Assembly: GCA_949987705.1 (NCBI GenBank) | Contig: OX465284.1 | Coordinates: 116,913,052 to 116,977,051 of the forward strand | Direction: 5' to 3' | Origin: Thereva unica | Lineage: Eukaryota > Arthropoda > Insecta > Diptera > Therevidae | Length of the DNA stretch: 64,000 nt | In this document: positions 12,088 to 23,445 of the stretch, in pieces | Position numbering within the stretch: the first letter of the stretch is position 1 | Layout: each line of letters starts with the position of its first letter | Notes under the pieces: model-generated | Seen by the model: the letters and a program-made list of their open reading frames with translations, nothing else | Database searches by the model: none | What the model was told of the DNA's origin: nothing | Made by a program: the position numbers and the translations under genes

Positions 12088-12955
12088 GACCCAAGCTTAG
12101 GAACCACCTTTTGCACTTCCAATCCGTGATGTCGCTCAAGTCATGGTGCAATCTCAAGTAGTAACCTTGATTTGAAGGATAGAATGGAAGAGGATAGGGT
12201 TGGTTAGAGAGTCTGGTGTATACGAACAGGCGGCGATGAACTCGATGGTTTAATCTCTAGGATGTTGTGAGTTCGGAAAAACAGGACAGACAGGATGTTC
12301 CTAATTTCAGCAGAACCGTCAGTATGGTAATATGGATACAATTTTTTCAAGGCTATTACACTCCCATGGTGGCTCAATGAGTCTATGGAACCGCAAAAGT
12401 TGCGATCAGTATTTGATGGCACGATTTTGCATCTTTTCAAGCGACGCTGAGGGGTTTTTGAAGGGTACCAGCTAAGATAAAGGAGTTGTATCCAGATTAA
12501 TTCAATTGAGGGAGTTCTGCAAAGATCGGAGGCATTGATAGTCAGAGAAATGTTTGAACTCGAAACATCCCAACCAAACCCTCCCGATTTTTTACGAGTC
12601 AACAAAGAAGTGTATGGTCGCCCGTCGTCTTCATGGAAAACGACATCTATTCAATTATTTAGTTAGGAACGTCCATTTTTCTTGTTGGCCACAGTAGGAT
12701 GGACGATTACCCAGATTAAGTCCCACCACACACCCAGCATCACCTTTGCACTTGAATTGAAGATATCACTCGAACCGTCGCTGTTCAAAGGGGCGTTTAG
12801 TTGCGTCGCTCTTCGTGACTTATTTGCAAATAACTGCATCACCTATCAAGCAAATACGACGAACGTTGTCTCAGACCTAATAGTAAATATTCGGAAAAGA
12901 ATAGGTGATAGAATTGACTCCTGGGGAACACCAGCAGATATAGTGTGACGATTAA
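12088..12955 (-). mobile_element. LINE family J, longest copy: RT palm to C-terminus and 3' end (copy 5)
   Basis: On the minus strand, starting near 12950, the reverse-transcriptase block SAGVPQESILSPILF is readable. A frameshifted, stop-containing region stands where the catalytic YADD should be. The open stretch 12605-12204 gives the post-RT region with SIDSLSHHGSV and YHTDGSAEIRNI, features of Jockey/CR1-type ORF2 thumb regions. After a stop, 12200-12088 is the family's shared 3' tract. ORF2 is heavily degraded by frameshifts and stops and the 5' half is missing. This copy shows that the short J repeats elsewhere are LINE 3' ends. The same family appears to supply the RT fragment at 58430-58640. 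Confidence 0.7.
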
Positions 12956-14239
12956 ATACAACGCCATCTAACGGTTGAGCGGCCAGTAAAATAGCTTACC
13001 GCGATATGGGATCAGTCGTGGTTGTCGTTTTCCTTTTTTCAAAGCGACGTTTCCACTTACTCCTCCTTTTAGTCCTCTTAGTAACGCCTGACCTAACAAT
13101 TCTCGGCTTTCCAAAGAGAAGTATCAAGAAATACCCCTAAAATACACCAACTTTGTGCCTTTTCGTTTATTTACTGTACTACATAAAATATATCCTTGAC
13201 ATCCTCTGATCCCAAGTTAAGTCTTAAAATCAAATTAGGAACACAACCCAACCTCCCGCGAAAACTGGACCCTCTCTTGCAAAACATTTTTCTTCAAGCA
13301 ACATTTGCATACGAGCCGCCACACAAAGCAACGAACCGGGCGAATCCTGAAAGGCACCTAGCTTGACCGCAATAAATGTCCAGAAGTTTGTGGGCAAGTA
13401 ACGGTTCTCTTTACTAAAGATAACTTGACCCTGGTGAATTATCCCCGGGCCAAACGCCACAAGGAACGAGGTAATTAATTATCCTGTCCAGTCACTCTGG
13501 GCTTAAGCACCGACAGGAAACACAGGTACACCGCCGGCGGACTCTACGTGCTCTTTTGTGTCCCACTGTTTATAGTATGGCATAACAAAACCCCATCCCG
13601 CTACCAGCGGCTCCTCTGCCACTATGCCACCCCCTTACCTATCCGCTGGGCGTTGTGCCAACATCCGAAAGAAACAAATTTCCGGAGCTCCCAAGTGCTT
13701 GCTCCTCGATGGTAACAGCCGGGCTCCCAACAATGGGGCTTCGAATGGCTGAACGGCTTTAAAGTCCAGGGCCAGCATTCTCCCGCCTAGTCGACCTCCA
13801 TTTACGCAAGGACTACAGGAAATCCCATGTCCTTGCAGTCAGTGTTGTTTATCGAACGCATTATCGCCGAAAACTGTTTACGGCATTAGTCGCTATTGTG
13901 CTGTAAATTGCTGGATTCGGTGCCCGGAAATTTATCCATTTTTTATGGCCGCCGAACAAACGATTTTTCGAGATAAAAAACGCACGGAGCACAGCCACGG
14001 CAGAAGCGGTCCTTTCTGATCGGCTGGAAGCCTACTGACATCGGATTACTAAGAGTGATGCTGAAATTTAAGATGGGACAGGGATGATGGCTGGGTTAAG
14101 TTGGGGCAGGAGTATAAAGTTTAAAATTGCGTAAATTTGTGAACAATTTGAAAGTACTTCATTGTACACAAATTCAAAAATGAGTGAGGTCCCCCTAAAT
14201 TTTTTCTACAACGAGAATGCCAAATTCAAACATTCACTA
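12956..14239. other. Balanced non-coding DNA (12956-14239)
   Basis: No gene found. 13230-14000 has even base composition, few homopolymers and TAATTA-type motifs (for example 13471-13480), resembling conserved non-coding DNA rather than decayed transposon. The 76-codon minus-strand ORF at 13230-13460 has no domain. Confidence 0.4.
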
Positions 14240-14490
14240 GTTATTTAGTAACGACGTAGAGTCCCTGTGGACCGGTTAGCTTCTTCTATTCTGAAGTAAT
14301 ACCGACAGTTTTCTGCATACTTTTAGGGTCGGGTTTTATTAAATTTCATTTTAATTTTCTATATTTCATTTTGCATACTTTTAGGATTAATATTTACTTT
14401 ATACTGTATTTAAAAAGAATGGGAAATTAACGGAGGATTTAGTATTAGACTACCCATTCAAAGAATGGGTCTTATAACAGTATTACTAAT
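14240..14490. repeat. Dispersed repeat C, copy 2 (fullest)
   Basis: Carries the AACGACGTAG, GGACCGGTTAGCTT and TGCATACTTTTAGG blocks, the last present twice (about 14314 and 14371). It then has a distal block with a short perfect hairpin (CCCATTC, 3-nt loop, GAATGGG, 14453-14469). Copy 3 near 40100-40220 repeats the GCATACTTTTAGG, GGGAGGGGATTT-like and ACCTATCTATAGAATGAG-like parts in the same order. No coding potential; class unknown. Confidence 0.45.
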
Positions 14491-16359
14491 AAATTACCCA
14501 AATGTTCAAAGATCACATTACATCCACAATAACTGCAGCATGACGGCATATCCCAAGGTCAATAAACAATTAATCAACCAGCATTCTGGCCAATCTTCAA
14601 GGTTGTTTCCCGGGGCATCCCTATGTTAAGTAAACGAATCCGCCAGTCCATCAGCAGAAGCTCCTCTCTGATCCGGAACCAAGTGCTACTTTCCTCGCTT
14701 CCTTTTTTCCGGTGGGTATAATTGCCATTTGTTTACGTTGTCTCAGTCCCCTCGTAATCCTCCACTAGACACATAGCCACAGTGTCCTCTCCAAGGCGAT
14801 GTTTATCTTGTGTCGTTTACTTCTACTTCTTCTCCCAGGATAATGTTTCCCAGCTGGTTCATAAAAAGAAATTAACGGCATTCTTTTTGCTCCTGTTGCA
14901 AATCGTTTAATGAGGATATAACTGCCGAAGGATACAGGCGCTGCTCCGGGAAAAAATAACGCAAGTAGATAATGGAGTTGAGCATTATTGCAGAAGTTCG
15001 CTCCATTCTTCTTGTGCTTATTATTGGGGTTTTTGCCGTTTTCTTATTGCCTTCGAGCACTGTGAGCACGGCACGAGAGGATGATTACATTGGATTCGAT
15101 CAGGAAATTACTTGTGAACATGAGATAAAGACATCAGCTATGAGGGCTTCGAATGGGCGCGGTTGCAGGCTCTTTAATGTTTGTGTTTCGTTATCTCGTG
15201 GATTAATATTTCTTTAGTATCGAAGCGGGAATAATTTAGTGGCAGTTTCAACTTGCTTTGTTGACTTTTAATATATTTTAGAGCCCTGCACCAACACTTG
15301 TTTTGGAAGCGCAGAAATGGTTCCAAGTTACGCAGGAGCTTGGTCCAGTTGACTGTACTAAGTGAACACTCTCCAGTCGATCAAGGTCCTAGCTATGTTG
15401 TGATGGTCTCTGGTGTGAACCACTAAAATTGCTGAAGTTCACTGGATATAGGATTTGATCATTTACAATCTAATGAAAGTATCGATTCAAATAAGCCACC
15501 ACCAAACCCCGGTTCCAATGGTTCAATTTCGTACCTCCCACCTACGAAAGCAGCCACGCTTATAAAATACCAATTTAAACTCTTTTCCAACGATACTTAA
15601 GCCACCTTATTTCGTCCATGAAATTGGCAAAGCGAAAGCGATTTTCTCGAAAAAAGGGGGTGGCAATGTCCTTATTGAAGAAGAAAGTATCATCACATAA
15701 AATAAAGAAAGGAAACGGGGGCTCCAGTGAAGAAAGCCAACCAATACCACTGCGATTTTTTTGGCTTATTTCTGTCCTAGAGGAAGGATTAATCCTGGCA
15801 ATTAATTTGCATATTAAACTTAGCCTCAATGAAGTGTCGGCGGAATACACACCGTGCCGCGACTTAAGTGTATCCTTTTTAAAAAAGACGAGTTAATTCC
15901 GGCAATGGCCGCGGTCTCTGTGCGCAATTTCATAAAATTTAAATTAGAGGAAGATGATAAGTTTTCATTAGTGTCTAATGGATATAAATCTTCTTAATGC
16001 GGTGATTCTGGAAGACATTACGCTTTCGGCAAGGATTGGAGTGGAAAAGAAGTGTTTCTTTATGACTTGGTAAAAAAGGGTGTGCCGGAGAGGGGGACCC
16101 ACATTTTACAATTGTCACTTTTGTTTTATTGTTGGATTTTGTTTGATTAGAATCATAAAAGTTGTGAATAAGAGTGATAGGATGTAGCAGGTGGATGAGG
16201 TTTCTTTGGCAACAATGCATTGAAGACATCGATACTTTAAAATGTGGTTTTGATATTCTAATAAGGTACATAGCAGTCCTGTCAGAATATTGAAATGATT
16301 GCATATTTATAGGAGAAGTGTGCCCGATCTGAGGCTGAAGAAGGAAGTAGCAATTCTTA
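14491..16359. other. Mostly non-coding; one ORF with a signal-peptide-like start at 14972
   Basis: The plus-strand ORF 14972-15217 (81 codons) opens with MELSIIAEVRSILLVLIIG, a long hydrophobic run, then a Ser/Thr-rich stretch ending VSTA that resembles a signal-peptidase site, then an acidic segment. I see no clean GTAAGT donor, no partner exon and no promoter motif, so I do not call it a gene. Facing ORFs at 15575-15896 are Lys-rich and probably spurious. Confidence 0.3.
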
Positions 16360-16363
16360 ATTG

Positions 16364-16484
16364 ATCCTGGGGTGGAAGCACGGAAGTTGTTTCAATCGAC
16401 CTCTTCATTCAAAAATTTTTGTAACACTTGAATTTTTGTATGAAGAGGTCGATTGAGACAACTTACGTGCTACCACCCCTGGAT
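16364..16484. mobile_element. 121-bp foldback MITE with 4-bp target duplication
   Basis: Two arms of roughly 55 bp are near-perfect inverted repeats around a short spacer. The left arm begins ATCCTGGGGTGGAAGCAC and the reverse complement of the right arm begins ATCCAGGGGTGGTAGCAC. Both then run through CAATCGACCTCTTCAT to an A-rich apex. The element is bounded by the direct repeat ATTG at 16360-16363 and 16485-16488. There is no coding sequence. A transcript across it would fold into a stem of more than 50 bp, so it could also feed a small-RNA pathway; that is inference only. Confidence 0.75.
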
Positions 16485-16488
16485 ATTG

Positions 16489-17015
16489 GGATGTTTATTT
16501 GGCCATTTGGAAATGTAACGTGGTTTTATAAGAGATAGTCCTTCGTATTGCAGGTATTGAATTCAGCACGATTCTTGCGGCCCCAAACACGAATGAGTTC
16601 ATATAACTATTAGTTTATACTGTCGGCTTGTTTTATATTGTCGTAGGAGACGTGAGGCTGCCGCTCAATACTTTATTGGCAGATCTGCAAGCAGCCAACG
16701 TGCTCAGATAACAGGCAGATCCACTGTAGTAAGTGATTCGTTGAACATTGTGAGGGCATATAGCAATCCTAACTACGTGAACTAGCTAATATATTGAAGA
16801 ACTCAATGGACTCAATTAAAACTACAATGGATATATTCCAGATTAACCGAGTTTGGTGTATTTTAAAAAAATCGGAAGCCTAGCTTCGCCTAGGGCGAGC
16901 GCCTAAATATCCACTATTTCTTTTTTCTATTATAACTGTTTATAAAAACAAAAGCGTCATGGTACCAGAGCGGGTTTTTTTCCTTTTCTTTTTAATTGAT
17001 GTATGAAGTTGAAAG
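16489..17015. other. No recognisable gene (16489-17015)
   Basis: AT-rich intergenic DNA between the foldback element and the LINE tail. It includes a small CCTAG/CTAGG hairpin near 16879-16899. No ORF or repeat family is identified. Confidence 0.4.
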
Positions 17016-17329
17016 TATGATATGATATGATATGATATTTATTTAACAACAATTTATGTACAAAGACAGAGTCTTACAAATAGTACACTATTCTATTATA
17101 GGCATGATTAAAAAACTAAAAATATTAATAGTGAGGCTAAATATTAAAAGAGACTACATTACAATTAAGCACATATGAAATGAATAAAAAAAAAGAAAAA
17201 AAAAAATTAGAAAGAGTAAATTAAAGAATAAAATAAAATTAAAAACACATTAAAATGAAGGATAAAAAAAAAAAATTATATAAAAAAGCAAAAGAAAGAC
17301 ATGTGATGAGTGGATAAGTGGGGCAGAAG
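17016..17329 (-). mobile_element. CR1/L2-like LINE: 3' UTR and (TATGA)n tail
   Basis: Between the ORF2 stop at 17330 and the end of the element lies a 3' UTR of about 310 bp, T-rich on the coding strand (A-rich as displayed near 17190-17280). It ends in at least four units of the pentamer TATGA/TCATA at 17016-17038. A short microsatellite tail in place of poly(A) is typical of CR1- and L2-group LINEs and fits the reverse transcriptase sequence upstream. Confidence 0.75.
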
Positions 17330-18566
17330 CTAGACTTCGGAGAAGTAATTAGTAATCAATTTTCTAAAGCTATTAGCGGTAGCGGCTGATTGGATTACTT
17401 GGGGCAAGGAATTCCATATTCTTCCAATGTGAACGAAGTAAGAACTTTCGAGAACTATGAAGTTGAATTTCGGAAGTGCTATCATTTTATGTCTTGTGCT
17501 TCGGAGTAGCTTAATGAATTCTCTGAGGTAGGCAGGTTCCCCGCTATTAAGAACTTTATACAGGAAGATTAGGCTATTCTTAACTATATGATTTGTTAGA
17601 GAGCAATTCAAGATACTAAAACGATATTGACCGATGTGATCATATCGTCTTAGCTTATAAGCAAATCGAATGCAATCATTGTACGCGATCTCAAGCTTTT
17701 TGCGACACAGGCAATCCAATTTAGGAAATATGATTGTGCCGTGAGTAAAGTGGGGCAGCAGCAGAATTTTAATTAAATTACATCGCATGCTAGTTGGCAA
17801 GATATCAGCGAATAACCAGAGTCTACGGAGACTGGCGTAGATAGTTCTCAGTTTGGCGTTAACATGGTCACAGCAGGTCATTGTTGAATTCAAAATCACC
17901 CCTAAGTTTCGCGCGCGCTGAACATACGGTATAGGACTGTTTCCTAAAAGAACCTCAGAAAAGTAAGATAAATCTAGCGGGTTTCTGTATATTATTAAGG
18001 CCTGAGATTTTTTAGGGTTAAGTTTCAATTTGTTTTCAAGAGCCCAGTTCAGAACACGCATTAAGTCATCGTTAAGTCTCCAGATACAGTCATCGATAAG
18101 TCCTAACGGTCGATTTAAGTAAATCTGTACGTCATCTGCGTATAAGTGAATCAGACAGTGCTTAACTACAGTAGGTAGGTCATTTATAAATAGGCTGAAT
18201 AGTAAGGGGCCAAGAATAGATCCTTGGGGGACGCCAGATTTTAAGGAAGCTGACTTTGAGCAGCAGCCCCCAATTTTGACTCTTTGGGAACGGGATGTTA
18301 AGAACGCATACATTAATTTTAGCGCTGGTTTGCTGAAATGAAAGTAAAATGCTAGTTTTCTCAACAGCAAGTCATGATCGACGCTATCAAAGGCCTTGGA
18401 AAAATCCAGGAGCGCAAGAACTACAAAATTGTCCTTATCCATCGCAACACGAAAGTCGGAAGTAATCTTTAACAGCGCAGTATCACAGCTATGTGCAGGA
18501 CGGAAACCCGATTGGTACAGACTTAAAAGATTATTTTGGGTTAGATAGAGTCTAACTTGGGATGGG
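17330..18566 (-). pseudogene. CR1/L2-like LINE ORF2, reverse transcriptase and C-terminal part (frameshifted)
   Basis: This is the second half of ORF2, the protein that nicks DNA and copies the LINE RNA. From the frameshift near 18558-18567 the open frame reads the RT blocks in order: SGFRPAHSCDTALLKI, LLDFSKAFDSVDHDLL (first catalytic Asp block), SGVPQGSILGPLLFSLFIND, LYADDVQIYL (catalytic YADD), then NLGVILNSTMTCCDHV (thumb). It ends in a CR1-type C-terminus, GRIWNSLPQVI and FRKLITNYF. No RNase H domain is present, as expected for CR1/L2. About 410 codons are uninterrupted, so this copy is young. The first ~40 codons of the open frame beyond 18567 are an out-of-frame reading of the upstream exon and are not real. 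Confidence 0.9.
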
Positions 18567-19745
18567 AGTCCATTATTTTCTCGAGCGCTTTGGCCAGAAA
18601 GCAAAGAAGACTTATTGGCCTGAAATCCCCGACAGATTTTGGAGTGGCAATCTTGGCAATAGGGATGACTAGCGCTTCTTTCCACGCTGTGGGAAAAACA
18701 CTGAAAGTGAGACAGTGGTTGAAGATAGTAGTTATAGGGTATGCAACATAAGGGAGGATTAGTTTTATGAATTGTGGAGCAACTTCATCAGGACCAACAG
18801 CATTCGAGCGAATGGATAGTATCACTCTAGCAAGATCTATAACATCGATACAGCTGAAACTGAAGTCGCTATCGAGATCACACTTAGCAGAGAATAATGC
18901 ATCTAAATTTGGTGAGTCAGTTTCATCATCGTTTGAAACAGATGCAAAGTAACCATTCATGTCGTCAGCATCATAACTGCAGGAGATACTAGCATCTTTA
19001 TGTACACCTAGATTGCTTAGAGTACTCCACAGCTTTTTTGGAGCTACCTTTGGGTTGAGTTTATTTTCATAATAACGCCGTTTCGCATCTTTAATTTTCT
19101 TATTCACTAAGTTTCTAGCTTTTTTAAAGCGAGCAAGACTTATTTCTGATTTGGTTCGTTTGTACATGGCATGCAAGAAATCACGTTCAGCTAGCGCATA
19201 TTGTATACCGGTTGAGAACCATTCAGGATATTTTATATTAATACGCTTTTTTTTCAGAGGAGCATATTTGTCCAAGAGCAGTTTCACATTACTGCTGAAG
19301 TTTAGAACCATTGTGTCTAAGGTGCTCAGATAGCTTTCAGAGGATACGTTCTCGTGAATATTCCAGCTGCTCGGGGCAAACCAGTCCATTTGACCACATT
19401 CTATGAATAAGGAATTTATATCAACGTTATTGAAATCGCGGTAAACAGACTCTTTGTATGAGCGGGTATACTGTGGCAGTTTTATGTCATATTTTAGCAC
19501 CAAAATATCATGATCCAGGTTTGCGGGGGGTGTGAACTGTGAAATAGATTTAACTTTGTTTGGGTGAGTAGATAGCAGAAGATCTAACTGCGATGAGGAA
19601 TACTTGCTGTAATAAGTTGGAATTCGATTTAGCACTGATATGTCGAGGGTTTGCAGGAGAAACAGCAAGCTATCTGAAAGTTCATTTCTATTGAGAATAT
19701 TTACATTGAAATCCCCGCCTATAATGATATTATCATAACAATGAG
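18558..19745 (-). pseudogene. CR1/L2-like LINE ORF2, endonuclease C-terminal half, linker and RT fingers
   Basis: The upstream frame is open from about 19745 to a stop at 18541, with no internal stop. It starts with DNIIIGGDFNVNIL, the GDFN block of the APE endonuclease. It has the TPPANLDHDILVL block near 19540, where the final catalytic Asp-His pair sits. The linker follows, with the characteristic RRYYENKL and KKLWSTL blocks. The RT finger region reads RSNAVGPDEVAPQFIK, then GDFRPISLLCFLAKALEKIM. At 18558-18567 the 5-bp unit TGGGA is duplicated in tandem, shifting the frame into the downstream RT. With one unit removed the two open frames would be continuous. The element is therefore recently inactive, or the duplication is a sequencing or assembly error. 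Confidence 0.9.
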
Positions 19746-19875
19746 TTACACACCACCACCACCCCTTTTTTCTAGTCTATCATTTCGAAAGATTTTGAAC
19801 CCATTGATTGCTACTAATGTGGAAGGAATGTGCTGCTTCAGCCAAGATTCGCTCACAATGACTACATGAGTAAAT
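19746..19875 (-). pseudogene. CR1/L2-like LINE: detached N-terminal endonuclease fragment
   Basis: On the minus strand the sequence reads VIVSESWLKQHIPSTL, then INGFKIFRNDRLEKRGGGG, and then hits a stop. These are the SETW-type (catalytic Glu) and R-x-DR-x-x-RGGGV blocks of an APE endonuclease. In intact CR1 elements some 70-90 residues separate RGGGV from the GDFN block. Here they are almost adjacent, across a (GGT)n run at 19750-19763, so an internal deletion removed the middle of the domain. Upstream of about 19875 no LINE motif is recognisable; the element is 5'-truncated and ORF1 is absent. Confidence 0.7.
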
Positions 19876-19984
19876 TACACCATCAGTTTAATTGTTAACT
19901 GTTTTGTTTGGTTGTTGTAGGTCATATTTTAATTATTTTAATTAAATTAGTTATTTTGAAAAACAATTCAGTGTTTCAGTAGAA

Positions 19985-20745
19985 GGGCTAAAGGTCCGTT
20001 GATGTTATAATGGCGGAGATGAATCTCGCCCTGAACTTTCTTTTGCAGGTCCCTCCTAGCTCCAGCAAGTACTCAGCGTCCGCTCTGATGGGGGCACACT
20101 CGCCAGGTAAGAGGTGATGCATATTAGTATGTGGCAATTCAGCATCTTCGCACACTATGACACCCCGACGAGTAGCCCTTCTGGAGGCCCTCGGTACCAC
20201 CTAGTCCAGTTTTGTCTCATTTTGGATTGTTGTTGTATAGGAATCTGAGGTTGGCCTCTTCGGGCATCCAAACTGAGGCTCGCAGCACAAGTCTTGTCCT
20301 GCATTATTTCCTTTATTTTGAGGATATCGATGCGTTAGGTATTGTCAATTGGGTCACTCTAATGAGGGTATCTGGCGCTCAGGGCTTCGGGGGCATTGAA
20401 CACTCGGATTCACACAGCTCCGCCTAGGATCTCCCAGTTGTTGCGGATTTTGCTAGTAGGGTTCTCTTCCACGTGGTTCTAGGTCTTCCGACTCGACGGG
20501 AGCCTTGCGGATTCTAGTCAAGGACCTGTTTGGCTAGACTTTCATTTTCGCGTCGCAAGGTGTGGCCCTGCAGTAGAACACCTAGCAGACCTGTTAGCGA
20601 GTCCTAATCCCACCTCCCTGCGGTGTCCCTTGGGGTACGGGAGACAGGCTAATGGCGAGCTCTCTGCGCCACAAAACAGAGTTTTAAGTCGGTTGGGCTG
20701 AGGGTTAGCAACCCGTTCCCATAACAAATACCATTGCTACGAATC
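19985..20745 (-). repeat. Dispersed repeat D, copy 1 (longest)
   Basis: The reverse complement of 20670-20760 matches 39335-39455 (shared strings include CCGATTCGTAGCAATGG and CCAACCGACTT). The reverse complement of 20425-20545 matches 44190-44345 (shared AATCCGCAA, AAGACCTAGAAC and CTGGGAGAT blocks). The copies thus cover different parts of one longer, unclassified unit. A 70-codon minus-strand ORF at 19988-20200 lies inside but has no domain. An LTR or LINE 5' region is possible. No RT or endonuclease motif is present to decide. Confidence 0.5.
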
Positions 20746-20760
20746 GGCAAATCCTATCAT

Positions 20761-22560
20761 ATTTATTGGATATGCTACAAATTCGTGACGTCCCATTTTG
20801 TGAGTAAAATGTGGCCCAGATCCGATCTTGCAGTACTACTTGGAGCACTCACCAGTAAAGTGAAAAAGGCCTAAGCCGATCGGACTCTGACGAAATACAC
20901 TGCAGATTCACACTTGGTCTAGTGAACTCCCAGCGGCTTACTCTTGGACCGGCCAGCGGTGTTTCCTTGTCAGAAAATTACTAAGGCGCAGCAGGAAGAT
21001 GTCAGAACTCAACGTCTACCTTCCACTGACAAAGAATCACTTTTTTTACATTTTATGAATATTTTTCGCTCACAAATTTAATCAGTAACTTATCTCGTGG
21101 CTAATGTAGTGAAAGTAACCCTGCAGCTCCCTTTATGCACAGTTATCCTTTCATGTACTAGCAATGATCGATAAATTCTCCATTAAAGTTGTTCTTCTCT
21201 CTTCTGTCCCAGGATACACATGTCTCCACAAAGATTCAATGGCAGCCAGGATTCCCCATCAAAACATGTGACAGGGATGAAATTCCTGTGGGGAGCAGCC
21301 GAGAATTCCTTCCGTATCTGATTGAGTGTAAACGAATTCGAGACGAGCCCTGCCGGGCGACTCCCGCACACACACAGGGTGATTGAATTAGCCCAATAAA
21401 CCAGAAAAACAAGCAGCGGGCCGGGCACAGGATTTAAGGGTAGTTAACTGGCGGTTATGAACGCTTTAAGCAAGGGATGCGGCTGCTTAGTTTGCATTGC
21501 GTGCCCGGGTGTGTGTGGGTGTGTGCCACTTTTTAATAGGAGTGTGACTGACGTTAAATTTGTAGCTGATTGGAAATTTCTCGTTTAGAAATTATCTGAG
21601 GCCGCCGCCGCCGCTGTCTGTGGAGATGAAAGGGATAATTGTTTGGGCAAGCAATTCACTACTCGCTTGAGGAGGTACGAAATTAAGTTAGTGCGGAGAA
21701 ACGAGGGCTATTTTTAGGCAAATTAGTAAAATTCGTAATAATTGAACCAAATACAAACAGAAACTCAATTCATGTAAGCTAGTTGATTCGGAATATATAG
21801 GATATTATCTGAACTGTATCATTGATTTTATGAACGAACTCTTTTTGTATTCTGGGTTGACAGTCTTGGGATGACAATAATCCTCACCTGTCGCAGCTCC
21901 CTTCAAAGGATAATTCAGTGCCAAGAAGTTAATCCTTTCTGAAAAAGTTACATTTTCGAAAAGTTTGTTTAATCTCCTTTCTTACATACACATGCAAACA
22001 AATAAAGAAAATCTTTCCCACACAAAACATTTATATTGACAGATTTTGCCAAAGAAAAACCGCAACAACAACAACAACATCAAGGATGTTAAAAACTTGC
22101 ACAAAGGGGGGTTGACTGCAAACAGGAAGTTCTGTGCGGGGGGCGGGTTGATTCGGGTGAGATGAAACAAAAAGTCGAACCAGAACAAAAGATAAACAAA
22201 AACTCAGCATCTGTGGAAATCTTTTAAAACGACCGCCAGGAGGAGAAAGCGCTGAGCCAAGGATTCTCAAGGAAGACGACAATTAATGGGGAGAGCCGAA
22301 TTAGTCGGCAACGTACACAAAAGGATAATTTTGTTAATTCTACAGCATGAAAGGAAATACGAGAAAATCTTATTTAAAGACTTAATTCACTTGTCTGGTA
22401 GATTGCCTCGACTCAATTGAGTTACAGCAGAAGAATGGCGCTTTTCTTTAACTGCTTTTGTTTTAACAATTCCAGAAAATTTTTGTTATTTTTTTTTGTT
22501 GAGGAAGGGTGGTTTTTTCCGGAGGAGGAAGGGTGCTATTCTTAGATATGTTAAATATTA
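20761..22560. other. Single-copy-looking non-coding DNA with a block repeated at 40.8 kb
   Basis: No gene found. 21270-21420 is related to 40790-40915 through two ordered conserved blocks (21314-21334 and 21378-21393). 21180-21740 has even composition and TAAT motifs and resembles regulatory DNA. 22031-22282 has overlapping minus-strand ORFs without domains. 22500-22560 is T- and G-rich. Confidence 0.45.
22063..22079. repeat. (CAA)n microsatellite
   Basis: A run of about five to six CAA units. No other significance seen. Confidence 0.9.
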
Positions 22561-22579
22561 TTGGTGGCGAAATTATACT

Positions 22580-22870
22580 ATCCGAAAGACGGTTAGTCAA
22601 GGTCTACACTACACGAAGATCGATGAAGAACAGAAAACATTGACGTTTAATTGGAGTGGATGATAGGTACTGGTTGCTAACAAGCTCTGTAACGTTTTCC
22701 ACATACACGAAGTTTGATCCTTGCTAGAGTCGGATAACTGCAAAGAAAACGTACGGTTGTCTCGCTACCTTGTACCTTCCCACAGCTACGGCAGTAAGTG
22801 TTGTGCGGAATTCGCAATCAACCCGCATGTTTCCCAAATCGTCAGTGCCCCGTGAAGATCAACCCGATGT
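22580..22870 (-). mobile_element. LINE C-terminal remnant (R1/I/Loner type, zinc-knuckle)
   Basis: The minus strand reads, with in-frame stops, TGH, FGKHAG, IPHNTYCRSCG and then ETTVRFLCSYPTLARIKL. This is the L-T-G-H-(x)n-C-x-x-C-(x)n-H/R-x-L-C-x-x-P-A-L-A pattern that closes ORF2 of R1/I/Loner-group LINEs after the RT and RNase H domains. The presumed zinc-binding Cys residues of CRSC are retained and the conserved His of the third ligand is changed. It is degraded and truncated on both sides. Upstream sequence to about 23060 may belong to it but shows no further motif. Confidence 0.65.
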
Positions 22871-23445
22871 TGGCGATGTTCTTCTGCGGTATCATTCCGC
22901 ACCTGCACCTGGAGCTTGTTAGAGGCGATTCAGCACATTCTCCACCAGTACAGTGCGCCCTTCTGTCCTGATCTGATAACAGCAATGCCCTGGCTCCTGC
23001 CCTTGGTTTCGTATATAGTGCTAAACAAGATTCGTAGTTTGCCATTCGTTCCACCTGGAAGATACCGGCAAAATAGGTAAGGTGATAGCAAATTTAATTT
23101 AGACAGACAGACAGACTACAATTGTTCTCATTCTCCACTGGATCTGAACGTTCAAGCCTCTGTTAAATTTAGGTTTCGCTGTGATGTAGTCAGATGGCGT
23201 TTGACCTCATTTCCTGTGGTGAAGAGTCGAGTTAGGACAAACCTCGTTCGCTCTGTACGTGCGGTGTCACGGAATCCGAAGCAGATACGGTACGCCTGAA
23301 TGCAGCCCGTTATAGACACGAATCAACAAAAGTCGCTCGGAATAGTCCAAACTAACCAACTTTTAAGCTAAAGAGAGCAAGATTGAGGCTTTAAAAAATT
23401 GTATAGCACGAAGATAACGCGCAATTATCTTGGTGACCGCAAATG
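22871..23445. other. Probable LINE-derived flank and (AGAC)n microsatellite
   Basis: 22871-23060 is probably a continuation of the LINE remnant (upstream of its zinc knuckle) but carries stops in all frames. 23101-23115 is an (AGAC)n repeat. 23120-23440 shows no coding or repeat signal I can name. Confidence 0.35.
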
